This document shows, one piece after another, positions 45,869 through 54,130 of a stretch of 64,000 nt of DNA. Source of the DNA: Bacteroidota bacterium (GTDB lineage: Bacteria > Bacteroidota > Bacteroidia > AKYH767-A > 2013-40CM-41-45); NCBI GenBank assembly GCA_003389385.1, contig QQVM01000009.1:1-64000 (forward strand), read 5' to 3'. The notes under the pieces were generated by a model. It was not told the DNA's origin, searched no databases, and worked only from the letters and a program-made list of their open reading frames with translations. A program made the translations under genes and the position numbers. Positions within the stretch are counted from its first letter, which is position 1. Every line of letters begins with the position of its first letter.

Positions 45869-45905
45869 AATCCGGAATATCTCAACAAGGTCTTCCGGAT
45901 TTTTT
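45869..45905 (+). terminator. Rho-independent terminator after the lysyl oxidase gene
   Basis: AATCCGGAA (45869-45877) pairs with TTCCGGATT (45893-45901) and runs into TTTTT. It starts 17 bases after the stop and lies upstream of the 45917 start, which rules out the earlier ATG at 45866 as the next gene's start. Confidence 0.88.
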
Positions 45906-45916
45906 ATTTTACAATA

Positions 45917-47176
45917 ATGAGCTTCAGACCAGATAAGAGAATATGCATTTTTATAATTCTGATATCGGCTTGTCTTTTTAGGACCACTTCTTTTATACAC
46001 GCTCAACAGGCTTTTACTGTATTTAGCCGAAGTAATTCTCCTTTGCCGGACGATCAGTGCCGTTATATCGCGATAGATTCGTACGGTAAAAAATGGTTTT
46101 GCACAGAAGCAGGGCTTGCAATGTTCAATGATACATCCTGGGTAATATTCGACACTTCAAACAGTGGCATTAGCGATAATTCAGTGAAGTATATTAGTTT
46201 CGATTCGAATAATAATGCCTGGATTGCAACACAACGTGGTGGTGTATGCAAATTCGACGGACAAAACTGGACTGTATTCAATACCGGAAACTCTGGTATT
46301 TCATCTGACTTTGTACGAAGCATTGCAATAGACGTAAACAATGTGAAATGGGTAGCCACCGACAATGGTCTGAATATTTTCAATGACAGCACCTGGGTTG
46401 TATACAACATGTTCAATTCAGATTTGCCGGGGAATCACCTGAGCACAATAAAAATTGAAAACGATTCAGTCAGATGGATTGGTACAATCAATTCAGGGTT
46501 TGTGAAGATGACTGACAGTGCATTCACATTCTGGGACTCTTGGAATAATGGCTTTCCTGATAATAGCGTACTCGACATCCTCATTGGAGATGGAGGTTTC
46601 AAGTGGCTGGCTTGTCCTTCCGGCGGACTCATTCGTTTTCTGGGAGCATCCTGGTTTGCATATAATACATTAAGCTCGACTATTCCCAATAATAGCCTGA
46701 CTTCCCTTAGCGAAGATTCACTTGGAAACATGTACATGGGTTCCAGTGGTGGTGGTCTGATAAAGAAGAGTGGAATTGATTTTCAAAACTGGAACACACA
46801 AAACAGTTTAATTCCGGATGATGTAGTTTTTACAGTTGCGATCGAGCGCAATGGAATAATTTGGGGTGGAACAGAATTCAATGGAGTGTTTCGCTTCGAT
46901 GAAAACCTTTGGACCGGAATAGATCTGAATCAAAATATTACTGAAGACCATAAAATTCATCCGAATCCATTTAAAGACCAACTTATCATTGAAAGCACAA
47001 ATGATAATTCAATCACAAATAATGACCTCAGAATTTATACAATTGATATGAAAAGGATTGATCCTGTCATGGAGGTTAATGCAAATAGAATTAAGATCAA
47101 AACTACAGAACTGATTCCTGGGATTTATTTTATCGGCATAGGAAGGACTTTTCACAGAATGGTGAAAGTGAATTGA
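45917..47176 (+). CDS. T9SS-exported Reg_prop (two-component-type) beta-propeller protein
   Basis: A 419-residue secreted protein. A signal peptide (SFRPDKRICIFIILISACLFRTTSFIHAQ) precedes about seven repeats of the Reg_prop blade, each with an N-x-x-W-(I/V)-(A/G)-T core, such as NNAWIATQRGGVCKFDGQNWTVFNTGNSGI, VKWVATDNGLNIFNDSTWVVYN and VRWIGTINSGFVKM. These blades occur in the sensor parts of hybrid two-component regulators, but here no kinase follows. The C-terminus (IHPNPFKDQLIIES ... GIYFIGIGRTFHRMVKVN) is a T9SS sorting domain. The function is unknown, perhaps extracellular binding. The inverted repeat at 47177-47193 after it lacks a T-run, so termination is unclear. Confidence 0.82.
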   Translation: MSFRPDKRICIFIILISACLFRTTSFIHAQQAFTVFSRSNSPLPDDQCRYIAIDSYGKKWFCTEAGLAMFNDTSWVIFDTSNSGISDNSVKYISFDSNNNAWIATQRGGVCKFDGQNWTVFNTGNSGISSDFVRSIAIDVNNVKWVATDNGLNIFNDSTWVVYNMFNSDLPGNHLSTIKIENDSVRWIGTINSGFVKMTDSAFTFWDSWNNGFPDNSVLDILIGDGGFKWLACPSGGLIRFLGASWFAYNTLSSTIPNNSLTSLSEDSLGNMYMGSSGGGLIKKSGIDFQNWNTQNSLIPDDVVFTVAIERNGIIWGGTEFNGVFRFDENLWTGIDLNQNITEDHKIHPNPFKDQLIIESTNDNSITNNDLRIYTIDMKRIDPVMEVNANRIKIKTTELIPGIYFIGIGRTFHRMVKVN

Positions 47177-47303
47177 GGAAGAATAATTCTTCCCCAATTA
47201 TCATTTCAATGAATCCTGCATGATGATTTTTCTCATTTTCCATTAACTAGATGGTATCCAAAGTCTTAGTGCAGTGAAGGGTGGGTAAATTTAACCTTCG
47301 GAA

Positions 47304-47334
47304 TTTGTCAATTCCGCATCTATTAGTACTTTTG
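47304..47334 (+). promoter_or_regulatory. Bacteroidota-type promoter of the atp operon
   Basis: TTTG (47304-47307), then 19 bases, then TACTTTTG (47327-47334): a full consensus promoter with a leader of about 25-30 bases before atpB. It has the same spacing as the bactofilin-atpZ promoter at 3859-3889. Confidence 0.75.
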
Positions 47335-47365
47335 CGCTCTCTTTTACAAAATCAGGGCCGAAAAG

Positions 47366-48526
47366 ATGCTGCAAATTACTCATTCCGTGTTTCTTACAAG
47401 GTTTAGCCGGATAATGGCTGCAATCATCATGCTTCTTACTGTTCCTTTTGCCACCTATGCCGGAGGAAGCGATGGAGGGAAATTTGATCCGGGAAAGTCA
47501 ATTATGGATCACATTGGAGATTCGCACGAATGGCATCTCTTCGGAGATGTTTCTGTACCGCTTCCTGTGATTGTAAAAGGGATGAATGGCTTCACATTAT
47601 TTTCTTCTTCGAATTTTCATCACGATAACAAGGGGATTGAAGTGGTGGAGAAGGGCGCTGACCGTTTTGTTAGACATAACAACACAATTTATTTTGCCTC
47701 TGCAATACAGAATGAGGAGGGAGCCTGGATTGAAAAGAATGAAACTGGTGAAGTGATGAATGACACTCCTCTGGATCTCAGCATAACCAAAAATGTAGCT
47801 TCGCTTTTTTTCAGCCTGATCTTCATGCTCTGGCTTTTCTTCTCTGTTGCAAAAGCATACGCTCGCAGAAAAGGTGAAGCACCGAAGGGTGTCCAGTCCT
47901 TCATGGAGCCTTTGATACTTTTTGTTCGTGATGAGATTGCGAAACCAAGCATCGGAGAAAAGAAGTACATGAAGTTCATGCCTTTCCTGCTGACAGTTTT
48001 CTTCTTCATCTGGATCAACAACCTGCTCGGACTTGTGCCAATCATTCCGGGTGGTGCCAACCTTACAGGTAATATCGCAGTGACGCTCACTCTTTCGGTG
48101 TTCACTTTCCTTATTACCACAGTTGTTGCGAATAAAAATTACTGGCATCACGTATTCGCAATGCCTGGTGTTCCTGTTTGGGTACTCTTCCTGCTCACGC
48201 CAATCGAAATTCTCGGAATATTTCTTCGTCCATTCGTACTGATGATCCGACTCTTCGCGAACATTACTGCAGGACACATTATTGTGCTCTCTTTCTTCAG
48301 TCTGATCTTCATCTTCGGAGAAATGAATCCCGGACTTGGATTCGGAGTCTCTATTCTCTCAGTCGGATTCGTGGTGTTCATGACCATGCTCGAGTTGCTT
48401 GTCGCATTCCTGCAGGCTTACGTATTCACACTGCTTTCGGCGATATACTTCGGAGCGGCGGTGGAAGAGCATCACCATGATCACGATGGAGTGGATGCTA
48501 AAGTGGAAGAAGCCGCGATTATTTAA
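47366..48526 (+). CDS. atpB: F0F1 ATP synthase subunit a
   Basis: A 386-residue a subunit of the proton channel of ATP synthase. It is the long Bacteroidota form, with a signal-like N-terminus (MAAIIMLLTVPFATYAGG), a roughly 110-residue periplasmic region (FDPGKSIMDHIGDSHEWHL) and then the conserved membrane core. The essential Arg lies in MIRLFANITAGHIIV, and NNLLGLVPIIPGGANLTGNIAV and LELLVAFLQAYVFTLLSAIYFG are typical. A His/Asp-rich tail (EEHHHDHDG) ends the protein. It begins an operon with atpE, F, H, A and G; no atpI/atpZ gene precedes it. Confidence 0.95.
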   Translation: MLQITHSVFLTRFSRIMAAIIMLLTVPFATYAGGSDGGKFDPGKSIMDHIGDSHEWHLFGDVSVPLPVIVKGMNGFTLFSSSNFHHDNKGIEVVEKGADRFVRHNNTIYFASAIQNEEGAWIEKNETGEVMNDTPLDLSITKNVASLFFSLIFMLWLFFSVAKAYARRKGEAPKGVQSFMEPLILFVRDEIAKPSIGEKKYMKFMPFLLTVFFFIWINNLLGLVPIIPGGANLTGNIAVTLTLSVFTFLITTVVANKNYWHHVFAMPGVPVWVLFLLTPIEILGIFLRPFVLMIRLFANITAGHIIVLSFFSLIFIFGEMNPGLGFGVSILSVGFVVFMTMLELLVAFLQAYVFTLLSAIYFGAAVEEHHHDHDGVDAKVEEAAII

Positions 48527-48562
48527 ATCAGAAAACCAATTAACCCTTAAATACAAATTACT

Positions 48563-48817
48563 ATGTTAACTTCAATTCTACTGGAAGCAGGTAACCTCGG
48601 TCTTGGCTATGGTGTTGCTGCTTTGGGTGCAGGCCTTGCCGCTCTTGGAGCAGGCGTTGGTATCGGACGTATCGGCGGTTCAGCCCTTGAGGCGATCGCA
48701 CGTCAACCCGAAGTATCTGGCGACATCCGTGCAAACATGATCCTGACAGCTGCGCTCGTGGAAGGAGCTGCCTTCTTTGCGATGGTAGTAGGACTTCTTG
48801 TCACCTTCAAGAGCTAA
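48563..48817 (+). CDS. atpE: F0F1 ATP synthase subunit c
   Basis: An 84-residue c subunit, two helices with the polar loop RQPE (48-51). The first helix is Gly/Ala-rich (AALGAGLAALGAGVGIGRIGGSALEAIA). The ion-binding carboxylate is E67 in ALVEGAAFFAMVVGLL. The sodium-type ligands (Gln in helix 1 and Ser after the Glu) are absent, so the ring is probably proton-driven. It starts 36 bases after atpB and is followed by a 98-base spacer with a large hairpin before atpF. Confidence 0.95.
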   Translation: MLTSILLEAGNLGLGYGVAALGAGLAALGAGVGIGRIGGSALEAIARQPEVSGDIRANMILTAALVEGAAFFAMVVGLLVTFKS

Positions 48818-48825
48818 AATTCCCG

Positions 48826-48860
48826 ATGATCCGGTGCAACGGTTGGTTGCACCAGATCAT
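48826..48860 (+). other. large intercistronic stem-loop between atpE and atpF
   Basis: ATGATC-C-GGTGCAAC pairs with GTTGCACC-A-GATCAT around the 5-base loop GGTTG (48841-48845), giving 14 base pairs with one mismatch. No T-run follows, so it is not a classical terminator. It may protect the atpE 3' end or lower downstream expression, fitting the need for many c subunits per complex. Confidence 0.7.
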
Positions 48861-48915
48861 TGTTGTTACCTGTATGTTGTATTGATTAAAAAGTAAAAGC
48901 CCAAATCAGAATACC

Positions 48916-49410
48916 ATGGAACTCATAAAACCTTCAATCGGACTCATCTTCTGGATGAGCATTTCGTTCCTCACAGTACTTTTCATCCTTGGAAAATTCG
49001 CCTGGCCGATGATCATGAAATCGCTCAGCGAAAGAGAACAGTCAATCGCAGATGCATTGAACTCTGCTAAGAAAGCAAAAGAGGAAATGGCGGCTCTCCA
49101 GGCCAGCAACGAAAAGCTACTTCAGGAAGCACGCGCCGAAAGAGACAACATGCTTCGTGAAGCCAGGGATACCAAAGATGCCATCATCGCTGAAGCTAAA
49201 AATAAAGCACAGACGGAATCTAACAAAATCCTTGCACAGGCTCGCGAAACGATCAACAATGAAAAGATGGCAGCAATCACTGAACTGAAGAATCAGGTTG
49301 CTACCATGTCGATCGATATTGCTGAAAAAATTCTTCGCCATGAACTCAGCCGCGATGAGAAACAGAAATCTCTCATGGCAAACCTCATGAATGATGTTAA
49401 CCTGAATTAA
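48916..49410 (+). CDS. atpF: F0F1 ATP synthase subunit b
   Basis: A 164-residue b subunit, part of the peripheral stalk. One N-terminal membrane helix (SIGLIFWMSISFLTVLFILGKF, about 6-27) leads into a long charged coiled coil (SEREQSIADALNSAKKAKEEMAAL and onward) ending near MSIDIAEKILRHELSRDEKQ, which binds the delta subunit. Length is normal. It follows the hairpin spacer after atpE and precedes atpH by 33 bases. Confidence 0.93.
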   Translation: MELIKPSIGLIFWMSISFLTVLFILGKFAWPMIMKSLSEREQSIADALNSAKKAKEEMAALQASNEKLLQEARAERDNMLREARDTKDAIIAEAKNKAQTESNKILAQARETINNEKMAAITELKNQVATMSIDIAEKILRHELSRDEKQKSLMANLMNDVNLN

Positions 49411-49443
49411 TACCAAGCAACCCCTTCCTGAAAATCTAGGATT

Positions 49444-50001
49444 ATGATAGAGACTCAAGTAGCAAAGCGATACGCTAAATCCCTGCTCGATCTTGCAAAA
49501 GAAAAAGGCAATATAGACGATGTGAACAGGGATATGCAGCTATTCTCCAGCACATGCGCGAACAGCCGTGAACTGAGCTTGCTGCTTTCCAATCCTATTA
49601 TCAAGTCGGACACCAAACTTGAGGTGTTGCGCAAGCTTTTCTCAGAGAAGATGAACAAACTTTCAATTGCATTTTTTGAAATTGTCACTAAAAAAGGAAG
49701 AGAGAAATATCTGGAAAATATTGCCAAAGAGTATTCAGAACAGTTCAAGCTCTTCAAAGGAATACGAACTGCGGAGATTACCACCGCAATCGGACTCGAC
49801 GAAAATCTTCGCGCAGCAGTCTATAAGCTAGTTCGAGAAAACACCAATTCAGATGTGGAACTCAATGAGAAGGTGGATAGGAACCTGATCGGTGGTTTCA
49901 TTTTGAGAATGGGAGATAAGCAATATGACGCTAGCATCTCATCAGAACTGAGAAAACTAGCCCGGGAGTTCTCATCCAATCCATACATCAGTAAGAATTA
50001 A
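49444..50001 (+). CDS. atpH: F0F1 ATP synthase subunit delta
   Basis: A 185-residue delta subunit that joins the peripheral stalk to the top of F1. The N-terminal helical domain opens with IETQVAKRYAKSLLDLAKEKG and continues with LLLSNPIIKSDTKLEVLRKLF. The C-terminal part has the family motif VDRNLIGGFILRMGDKQYDASISSELRKLAREF. Normal size and operon position between atpF and atpA; 55 bases separate it from atpA. Confidence 0.93.
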   Translation: MIETQVAKRYAKSLLDLAKEKGNIDDVNRDMQLFSSTCANSRELSLLLSNPIIKSDTKLEVLRKLFSEKMNKLSIAFFEIVTKKGREKYLENIAKEYSEQFKLFKGIRTAEITTAIGLDENLRAAVYKLVRENTNSDVELNEKVDRNLIGGFILRMGDKQYDASISSELRKLAREFSSNPYISKN

Positions 50002-50056
50002 TCAGAACAGCAATTCAGCTTTCACATAAAAGTTAAAAAATAAAAATCAGAATACA

Positions 50057-51637
50057 ATGGCAGAAGTAAGACCCGACGAAGTATCAGCAATCCTGCGTCA
50101 GCAGCTTGCCGGTTTCAAGACTGAAAAAGAACTCGAAGAAGTGGGAACCGTACTCCAGGTGGGTGATGGTATCGCGCGTATTTACGGATTGACAAAAGTG
50201 CAGTCCGGTGAGCTTATCGAATTCGAAAACGGACTCAGGGGTGTGGTTCTAAACCTTGAAGAAGATAATATCGGAGCGGTATTGCTCGGACCATCCACAG
50301 ACATCCGCGAAGGGTCTGTAGTAAAACGTACCGGTAAAATTGCTTCTGTCCGTGTAGGTGAAGGTCTGCTGGGTCGTGTAGTAAACAGCCTGGGAGAACC
50401 TATTGACGGAAAAGGACCGATCAGTGGTGAACTTTTTGAAATGCCAATCGAAAGAAAAGCGCCTGGTGTAATCTATCGTCAACCGGTAAATGAACCACTT
50501 CAGACAGGTATCAAAGCGATTGATGCCATGATCCCGATCGGAAGAGGTCAAAGGGAGCTGATCATCGGTGACCGTCAGACAGGTAAGACTGCTGTAGCCA
50601 TAGATACTATCATCAACCAGAAAGAATTCTTTGAAAAAGGACAGCCGGTTTATTGCATCTATGTTGCTGTAGGTCAAAAAGGATCTACTGTGGCGCAGAT
50701 TGTAAAAACTTTGACAGATGCAGGAGCCATGGCATATACAGTTGTTGTTTCTGCTTCTGCTTCTGAACCTGCACCAATGCAGTTCTTCGGACCGATGGCA
50801 GGTGCTGCAATCGGAGAATATTTCCGTGATACAGGACGTCCTGCATTGATTGTGTATGATGATCTTTCCAAACAGGCTGTTGCATATCGTGAAGTGAGTC
50901 TTCTTCTTCGCCGCCCTCCGGGCCGTGAAGCTTATCCAGGTGACGTATTCTATCTGCACTCTCGTCTGCTTGAAAGAGCGGCTAAAATAATCAACTCTGA
51001 TTCCATCGCAGCTCAGATGAACGACCTTCCGGAAGTTCTGAAAGGAAAAGTAAAAGGCGGTGGGTCTCTTACCGCGCTTCCAATTATTGAAACTCAGGCT
51101 GGCGACGTATCAGCATACATTCCTACAAACGTGATCTCTATCACTGACGGTCAAATCTTCCTTGAGGCTAACCTCTTCAACGCAGGTGTACGTCCGGCGA
51201 TCAACGTAGGTATTTCTGTATCGCGTGTGGGTGGTAATGCACAGATCAAGTCGATGAAAAAAGTTGCAGGTACCCTGAAGCTCGATCAGGCTCAGTACAG
51301 GGAGCTTGAAGCCTTCTCTAAGTTCGGATCGGATCTGGATGCAGCCACTAAAGCCACTCTCGACAAAGGTTCAAGAAACGTGGAAATCCTCAAGCAGGGT
51401 CAGTATTCTCCACTCACTGTAGAGAAGCAGATCGCAATCATTTACCTCGGTACAAAAGGTATGTTGAAGGAAGTCCCGGTTGCACGTGTAAGAGAGTTCG
51501 AAGCAGAGTATCTCAACCTGCTCGATGCTCAGCAAAAGGACACACTGGAAACTCTTCGAAAGGGAGTCATTGATGAGAAAGTTACTGCTGTACTTGAAAA
51601 AGCCGCAGCTTCACTTATCCCTAAATATAAAGCTTGA
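50057..51637 (+). CDS. atpA: F0F1 ATP synthase subunit alpha
   Basis: A 526-residue alpha subunit of the F1 head, holding the non-catalytic nucleotide sites. Walker A is GDRQTGKT (171-178), Walker B is in the [13 protein letters not shown] segment, and the signature around [14 protein letters not shown] contains the Arg finger. The N-terminal [16 protein letters not shown] contacts the delta subunit. Full length, with atpG 53 bases downstream. The partner atpD and atpC genes are not in the window, in keeping with the split atp clusters of Bacteroidota. Confidence 0.96.
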   Translation: MAEVRPDEVSAILRQQLAGFKTEKELEEVGTVLQVGDGIARIYGLTKVQSGELIEFENGLRGVVLNLEEDNIGAVLLGPSTDIREGSVVKRTGKIASVRVGEGLLGRVVNSLGEPIDGKGPISGELFEMPIERKAPGVIYRQPVNEPLQTGIKAIDAMIPIGRGQRELIIGDRQTGKTAVAIDTIINQKEFFEKGQPVYCIYVAVGQKGSTVAQIVKTLTDAGAMAYTVVVSASASEPAPMQFFGPMAGAAIGEYFRDTGRPALIVYDDLSKQAVAYREVSLLLRRPPGREAYPGDVFYLHSRLLERAAKIINSDSIAAQMNDLPEVLKGKVKGGGSLTALPIIETQAGDVSAYIPTNVISITDGQIFLEANLFNAGVRPAINVGISVSRVGGNAQIKSMKKVAGTLKLDQAQYRELEAFSKFGSDLDAATKATLDKGSRNVEILKQGQYSPLTVEKQIAIIYLGTKGMLKEVPVARVREFEAEYLNLLDAQQKDTLETLRKGVIDEKVTAVLEKAAASLIPKYKA

Positions 51638-51690
51638 TCCAGGCAACAATTGCCTTCATAGTTGAATCCAATAGGAATTTCTGAAACAAC

Positions 51691-52569
51691 ATGCCCAACT
51701 TAAAAGAAGTCAGAAACAGAATCTCTTCGGTAATCTCTACACAGCAGATTACAAAAGCCATGAAAATGGTGAGTGCTGCCAAATTGCGCAGGGCTCAGGA
51801 TGCCATTCTGCTGATGCGCCCTTACGCAGCCAAGCTCCGTGAGATCATGGAAAACATTTCCGGGACCCTTGATTCAAACGCCGGTGGCGCCTACGCCGCA
51901 GTGAGACCTGTGCAGAAAGTTCTGATTATCGCAGTCAGTTCCAACCGCGGACTCTGCGGTGCCTTCAATGCCAATATCAACAGAACCATCAACCGCATCC
52001 TTCGTGAAAACTATGCGGCACAGGTAAAAGATGAAAATGTGAAAGTGCTCTGTATCGGAAAGAAATCCAGCGAGTTCTTTTCAAAGACCAAGCATTTATA
52101 TTATGGAAATCACAATGATATCTATAATGATCTGAATTTTGAATCCGTTTCCGCAATTGCAGATGAGATCATGAAGGAATTCGCTTCAGGCGCATTTGAC
52201 AGAATCGAACTTGTGTACAACCAGTTCAAAAATGCAGCCGTGCAAATCGTTCAGCACGAACAAGTGCTCCCGATATCACCTCCAAAAGGCAACGAAAAAG
52301 CGAAAGTCAACGATTATATTTTTGAACCCGGAAAAGAAGAATTAGTTCTTGAGCTTATTCCTAAAACCATCAGGATTCAGTTGTACAAAGCGATACTGGA
52401 TTCCAACGCTTCCGAGCATGGAGCAAGGATGACAGCCATGAGCAAAGCGACAGACAACGCAGGAGAACTTCTCAGGGATCTCAAATTGTCTTACAACAAG
52501 GCCCGTCAGGCAGCGATCACCGGAGAAATCCTGGAGATTGTCGCCGGAGCAGAGGCTCTCAACAACTAA
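51691..52569 (+). CDS. atpG: F0F1 ATP synthase subunit gamma
   Basis: A 292-residue gamma subunit, the rotating shaft. The N-terminal helix has the family opening PNLKEVRNRISSVISTQQITKAMKMVSAAKLRRAQ. The middle Rossmann-like domain has VLIIAVSSNRGLCGAFNANI, and the C-terminal helix is SEHGARMTAMSKATDNAGELLRDLKLSYNKARQAAITGEILEIVAGAEAL. It is the last gene of the operon and is followed by a strong terminator. Confidence 0.95.
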   Translation: MPNLKEVRNRISSVISTQQITKAMKMVSAAKLRRAQDAILLMRPYAAKLREIMENISGTLDSNAGGAYAAVRPVQKVLIIAVSSNRGLCGAFNANINRTINRILRENYAAQVKDENVKVLCIGKKSSEFFSKTKHLYYGNHNDIYNDLNFESVSAIADEIMKEFASGAFDRIELVYNQFKNAAVQIVQHEQVLPISPPKGNEKAKVNDYIFEPGKEELVLELIPKTIRIQLYKAILDSNASEHGARMTAMSKATDNAGELLRDLKLSYNKARQAAITGEILEIVAGAEALNN

Positions 52570-52591
52570 GACCACGGATTTATTCGTTTTT

Positions 52592-52619
52592 AAACGCCTC
52601 CTCCGGGAGGCGTTTTTAT
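52592..52619 (+). terminator. Rho-independent terminator of the atp operon
   Basis: AAACGCCTCC (52592-52601) pairs with GGAGGCGTTT (52606-52615) around a 4-base loop, then T residues. It lies 22 bases past the atpG stop. Confidence 0.9.
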
Positions 52620-52624
52620 TTTAA

Positions 52625-52649
52625 TAAATTTGAAGCGGGAGTATCCCGC
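52625..52649 (+). promoter_or_regulatory. -7 element and leader hairpin before the FkbM gene
   Basis: TAAATTTG (52625-52632) matches TAnnTTTG directly after the atp terminator. It is followed by a perfect GCGGGA/TCCCGC hairpin (52635-52649), 8 bases before the ATG at 52658. The hairpin would sit at the start of the mRNA, close to the start codon. Confidence 0.45.
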
Positions 52650-52657
52650 ATTGGACT

Positions 52658-53416
52658 ATGAATATTTTCAAGAGAACCGCTGAAAAACTTCTGGACTTAT
52701 ACCTTAGCCCGCTCAGGACCAATGGCCGGATTTCCCTTGTTGCATCCAACCTGCTAAACCGTTCTTCCTCTCACTTGCACGGTGCCGTGCAGAGCATACG
52801 CAGAGCCACTGATTCAAAGAACTATATAGTCATTGATGTGGGAGCTTTTGACGGCGGAACATGTATTTACTTTGCGAAAGCCTTTCCAGATGCCAAAATC
52901 ATGGGCTTCGAACCCAATCCGTATTCTTTCCGGCTTGCACAGAAAAACTGTCAGACTGAAAGCAATATAGAACTATTGAATCTCGCTCTTGACAAGAACG
53001 CAGGCCTTGCAGAATTTTATATATCCAGCAATTCGGTATCAAGTTCCCTGAATCCAATTCTGGACAATGAAAAATTCGGTTTACAGGAAAAGATTACAGT
53101 GAATGCAGACAATTTGGATCATGTGTTTGCAGAACGGACCGAAAAGATCCTTCTGATTAAACTGGATGCACAAGGCCGTGAGCTTTCAATACTTCAAGGT
53201 GCCCGGAAACTGTTGGATAGAACGGAATTCGTTTTGTCAGAGATGAATTGCCGTAATGAAAGCTATTCTGATGGATGCAGTTACCATGAAGTCGATGAGT
53301 TTCTCAGGAAAGAGGGCTTTGAGCTTATGAATATATTTTCAGCATATATAACAGAAGGCATATCAGAATTTGATGCCTTGTACCGGAAAGTAAAAACGAA
53401 CAGAAAAAAAACATAG
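52658..53416 (+). CDS. FkbM family SAM-dependent methyltransferase
   Basis: A 252-residue methyltransferase. The SAM-binding motif I is VIDVGAFDGGTCIYFAKAFPDAKIMGFEPNP (about 54-85), followed by IELLNLALDKNAGLAEFYIS and the FkbM segment ILLIKLDAQGRELSILQGARKLL ending EMNCRNESYSDGCSYHEVDEFL. FkbM enzymes methylate hydroxyl groups of sugars or small molecules, often in polysaccharide or secondary metabolite pathways. The substrate here is unknown. The MarC-family gene starts 2 bases after its stop, so the two form an operon, although no functional link is known. Confidence 0.85.
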   Translation: MNIFKRTAEKLLDLYLSPLRTNGRISLVASNLLNRSSSHLHGAVQSIRRATDSKNYIVIDVGAFDGGTCIYFAKAFPDAKIMGFEPNPYSFRLAQKNCQTESNIELLNLALDKNAGLAEFYISSNSVSSSLNPILDNEKFGLQEKITVNADNLDHVFAERTEKILLIKLDAQGRELSILQGARKLLDRTEFVLSEMNCRNESYSDGCSYHEVDEFLRKEGFELMNIFSAYITEGISEFDALYRKVKTNRKKT

Positions 53417-53418
53417 AG

Positions 53419-53991
53419 ATGGAAATCGCATTGAATTACAGGGATGTACTCACAGTGAGCGCCATACTTTTTGCAGTGATAGATGTAGTAGGTTCCATTC
53501 CTGTGTTGCTTGAAGTAAAAAAGAGAGTAGGGGTTATCAAGTCGCTGCAGGCAACTCTGGTTTCTCTGGTTATCATGATTGCTTTTCTTTTTCTGGGTGA
53601 AAGCATTCTTAAATTCCTCGGCGTGGATGTTCAGTCTTTCGCGATCGCCGGTTCACTGGTGATTTTTTTCCTGGCACTGGAAATGATACTAGGTATAAGA
53701 CTTTACAAGGATGAAATTCCGGCTACGGCTTCTGTTGTGCCTGTTGCCTTTCCGCTCATTGCAGGTACCGGGACAATGACCACCATTCTATCTCTCCGGG
53801 CGGCATACGATTCCTGGACAATTATTATCGGCATCATGCTGAACCTGGTACTGGTGTATCTGGTACTCAGAAACCTTCCCCGGGTTGAAAAAATGCTCGG
53901 TGCCGCCGGTATCAGCATCCTCAGAAAGGTCTTCGGCATCGTGCTTCTGGCCATCGCCATCAAACTGTTCAGAACCAATGTAGGTTTTTAA
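53419..53991 (+). CDS. MarC family integral membrane protein
   Basis: A 190-residue membrane protein with about six helices and the MarC family pattern: VIDVVGSIPVLLEV at the start, FLFLGESILKFLGVDVQSFAIAGSLVIFFLALEMILG, PVAFPLIAGTGTMTTILSLRA and the closing KVFGIVLLAIAIKLF. MarC proteins have no settled function; an earlier link to antibiotic resistance was not confirmed. It is co-transcribed with the FkbM gene. Confidence 0.88.
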   Translation: MEIALNYRDVLTVSAILFAVIDVVGSIPVLLEVKKRVGVIKSLQATLVSLVIMIAFLFLGESILKFLGVDVQSFAIAGSLVIFFLALEMILGIRLYKDEIPATASVVPVAFPLIAGTGTMTTILSLRAAYDSWTIIIGIMLNLVLVYLVLRNLPRVEKMLGAAGISILRKVFGIVLLAIAIKLFRTNVGF

Positions 53992-54072
53992 GGGGCGAGA
54001 ATGCCATATTTATTGCTGAAATCAGAGGATCATGCTAATGTCAGAATGCTGATCAAATAAGGTTCTTGCGGG

Positions 54073-54102
54073 TTTGTATATGAAAAAAATACTTTACATT
54101 TG
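54073..54102 (+). promoter_or_regulatory. promoter of the CUB/PKD T9SS cargo gene
   Basis: TTTG (54073-54076), 18 bases, then TACATTTG (54095-54102), 28 bases before the ATG at 54131: a near-consensus Bacteroidota promoter. Confidence 0.65.
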
Positions 54103-54130
54103 GAATTGATAAAACCCCAACCAGATTGCT

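Noticed and set aside
45866-45916. earlier ATG (45866) as start of the propeller gene
   Set aside because: The stretch is a perfect terminator hairpin with T-run, and the signal peptide begins at the ATG 45917.
47177-47193. GGAAGAA-TAA-TTCTTCC inverted repeat as terminator of the propeller gene
   Set aside because: Stem is AT-rich and short, with no T-run after it on the plus strand.
47597-48277. 226-codon open frame opposite atpB
   Set aside because: Antisense shadow; no signal, domain or start context.
50249-50959. 236-codon open frame opposite atpA
   Set aside because: Antisense shadow of a highly conserved gene, with a low-complexity Cys/Ser/Thr-rich product.
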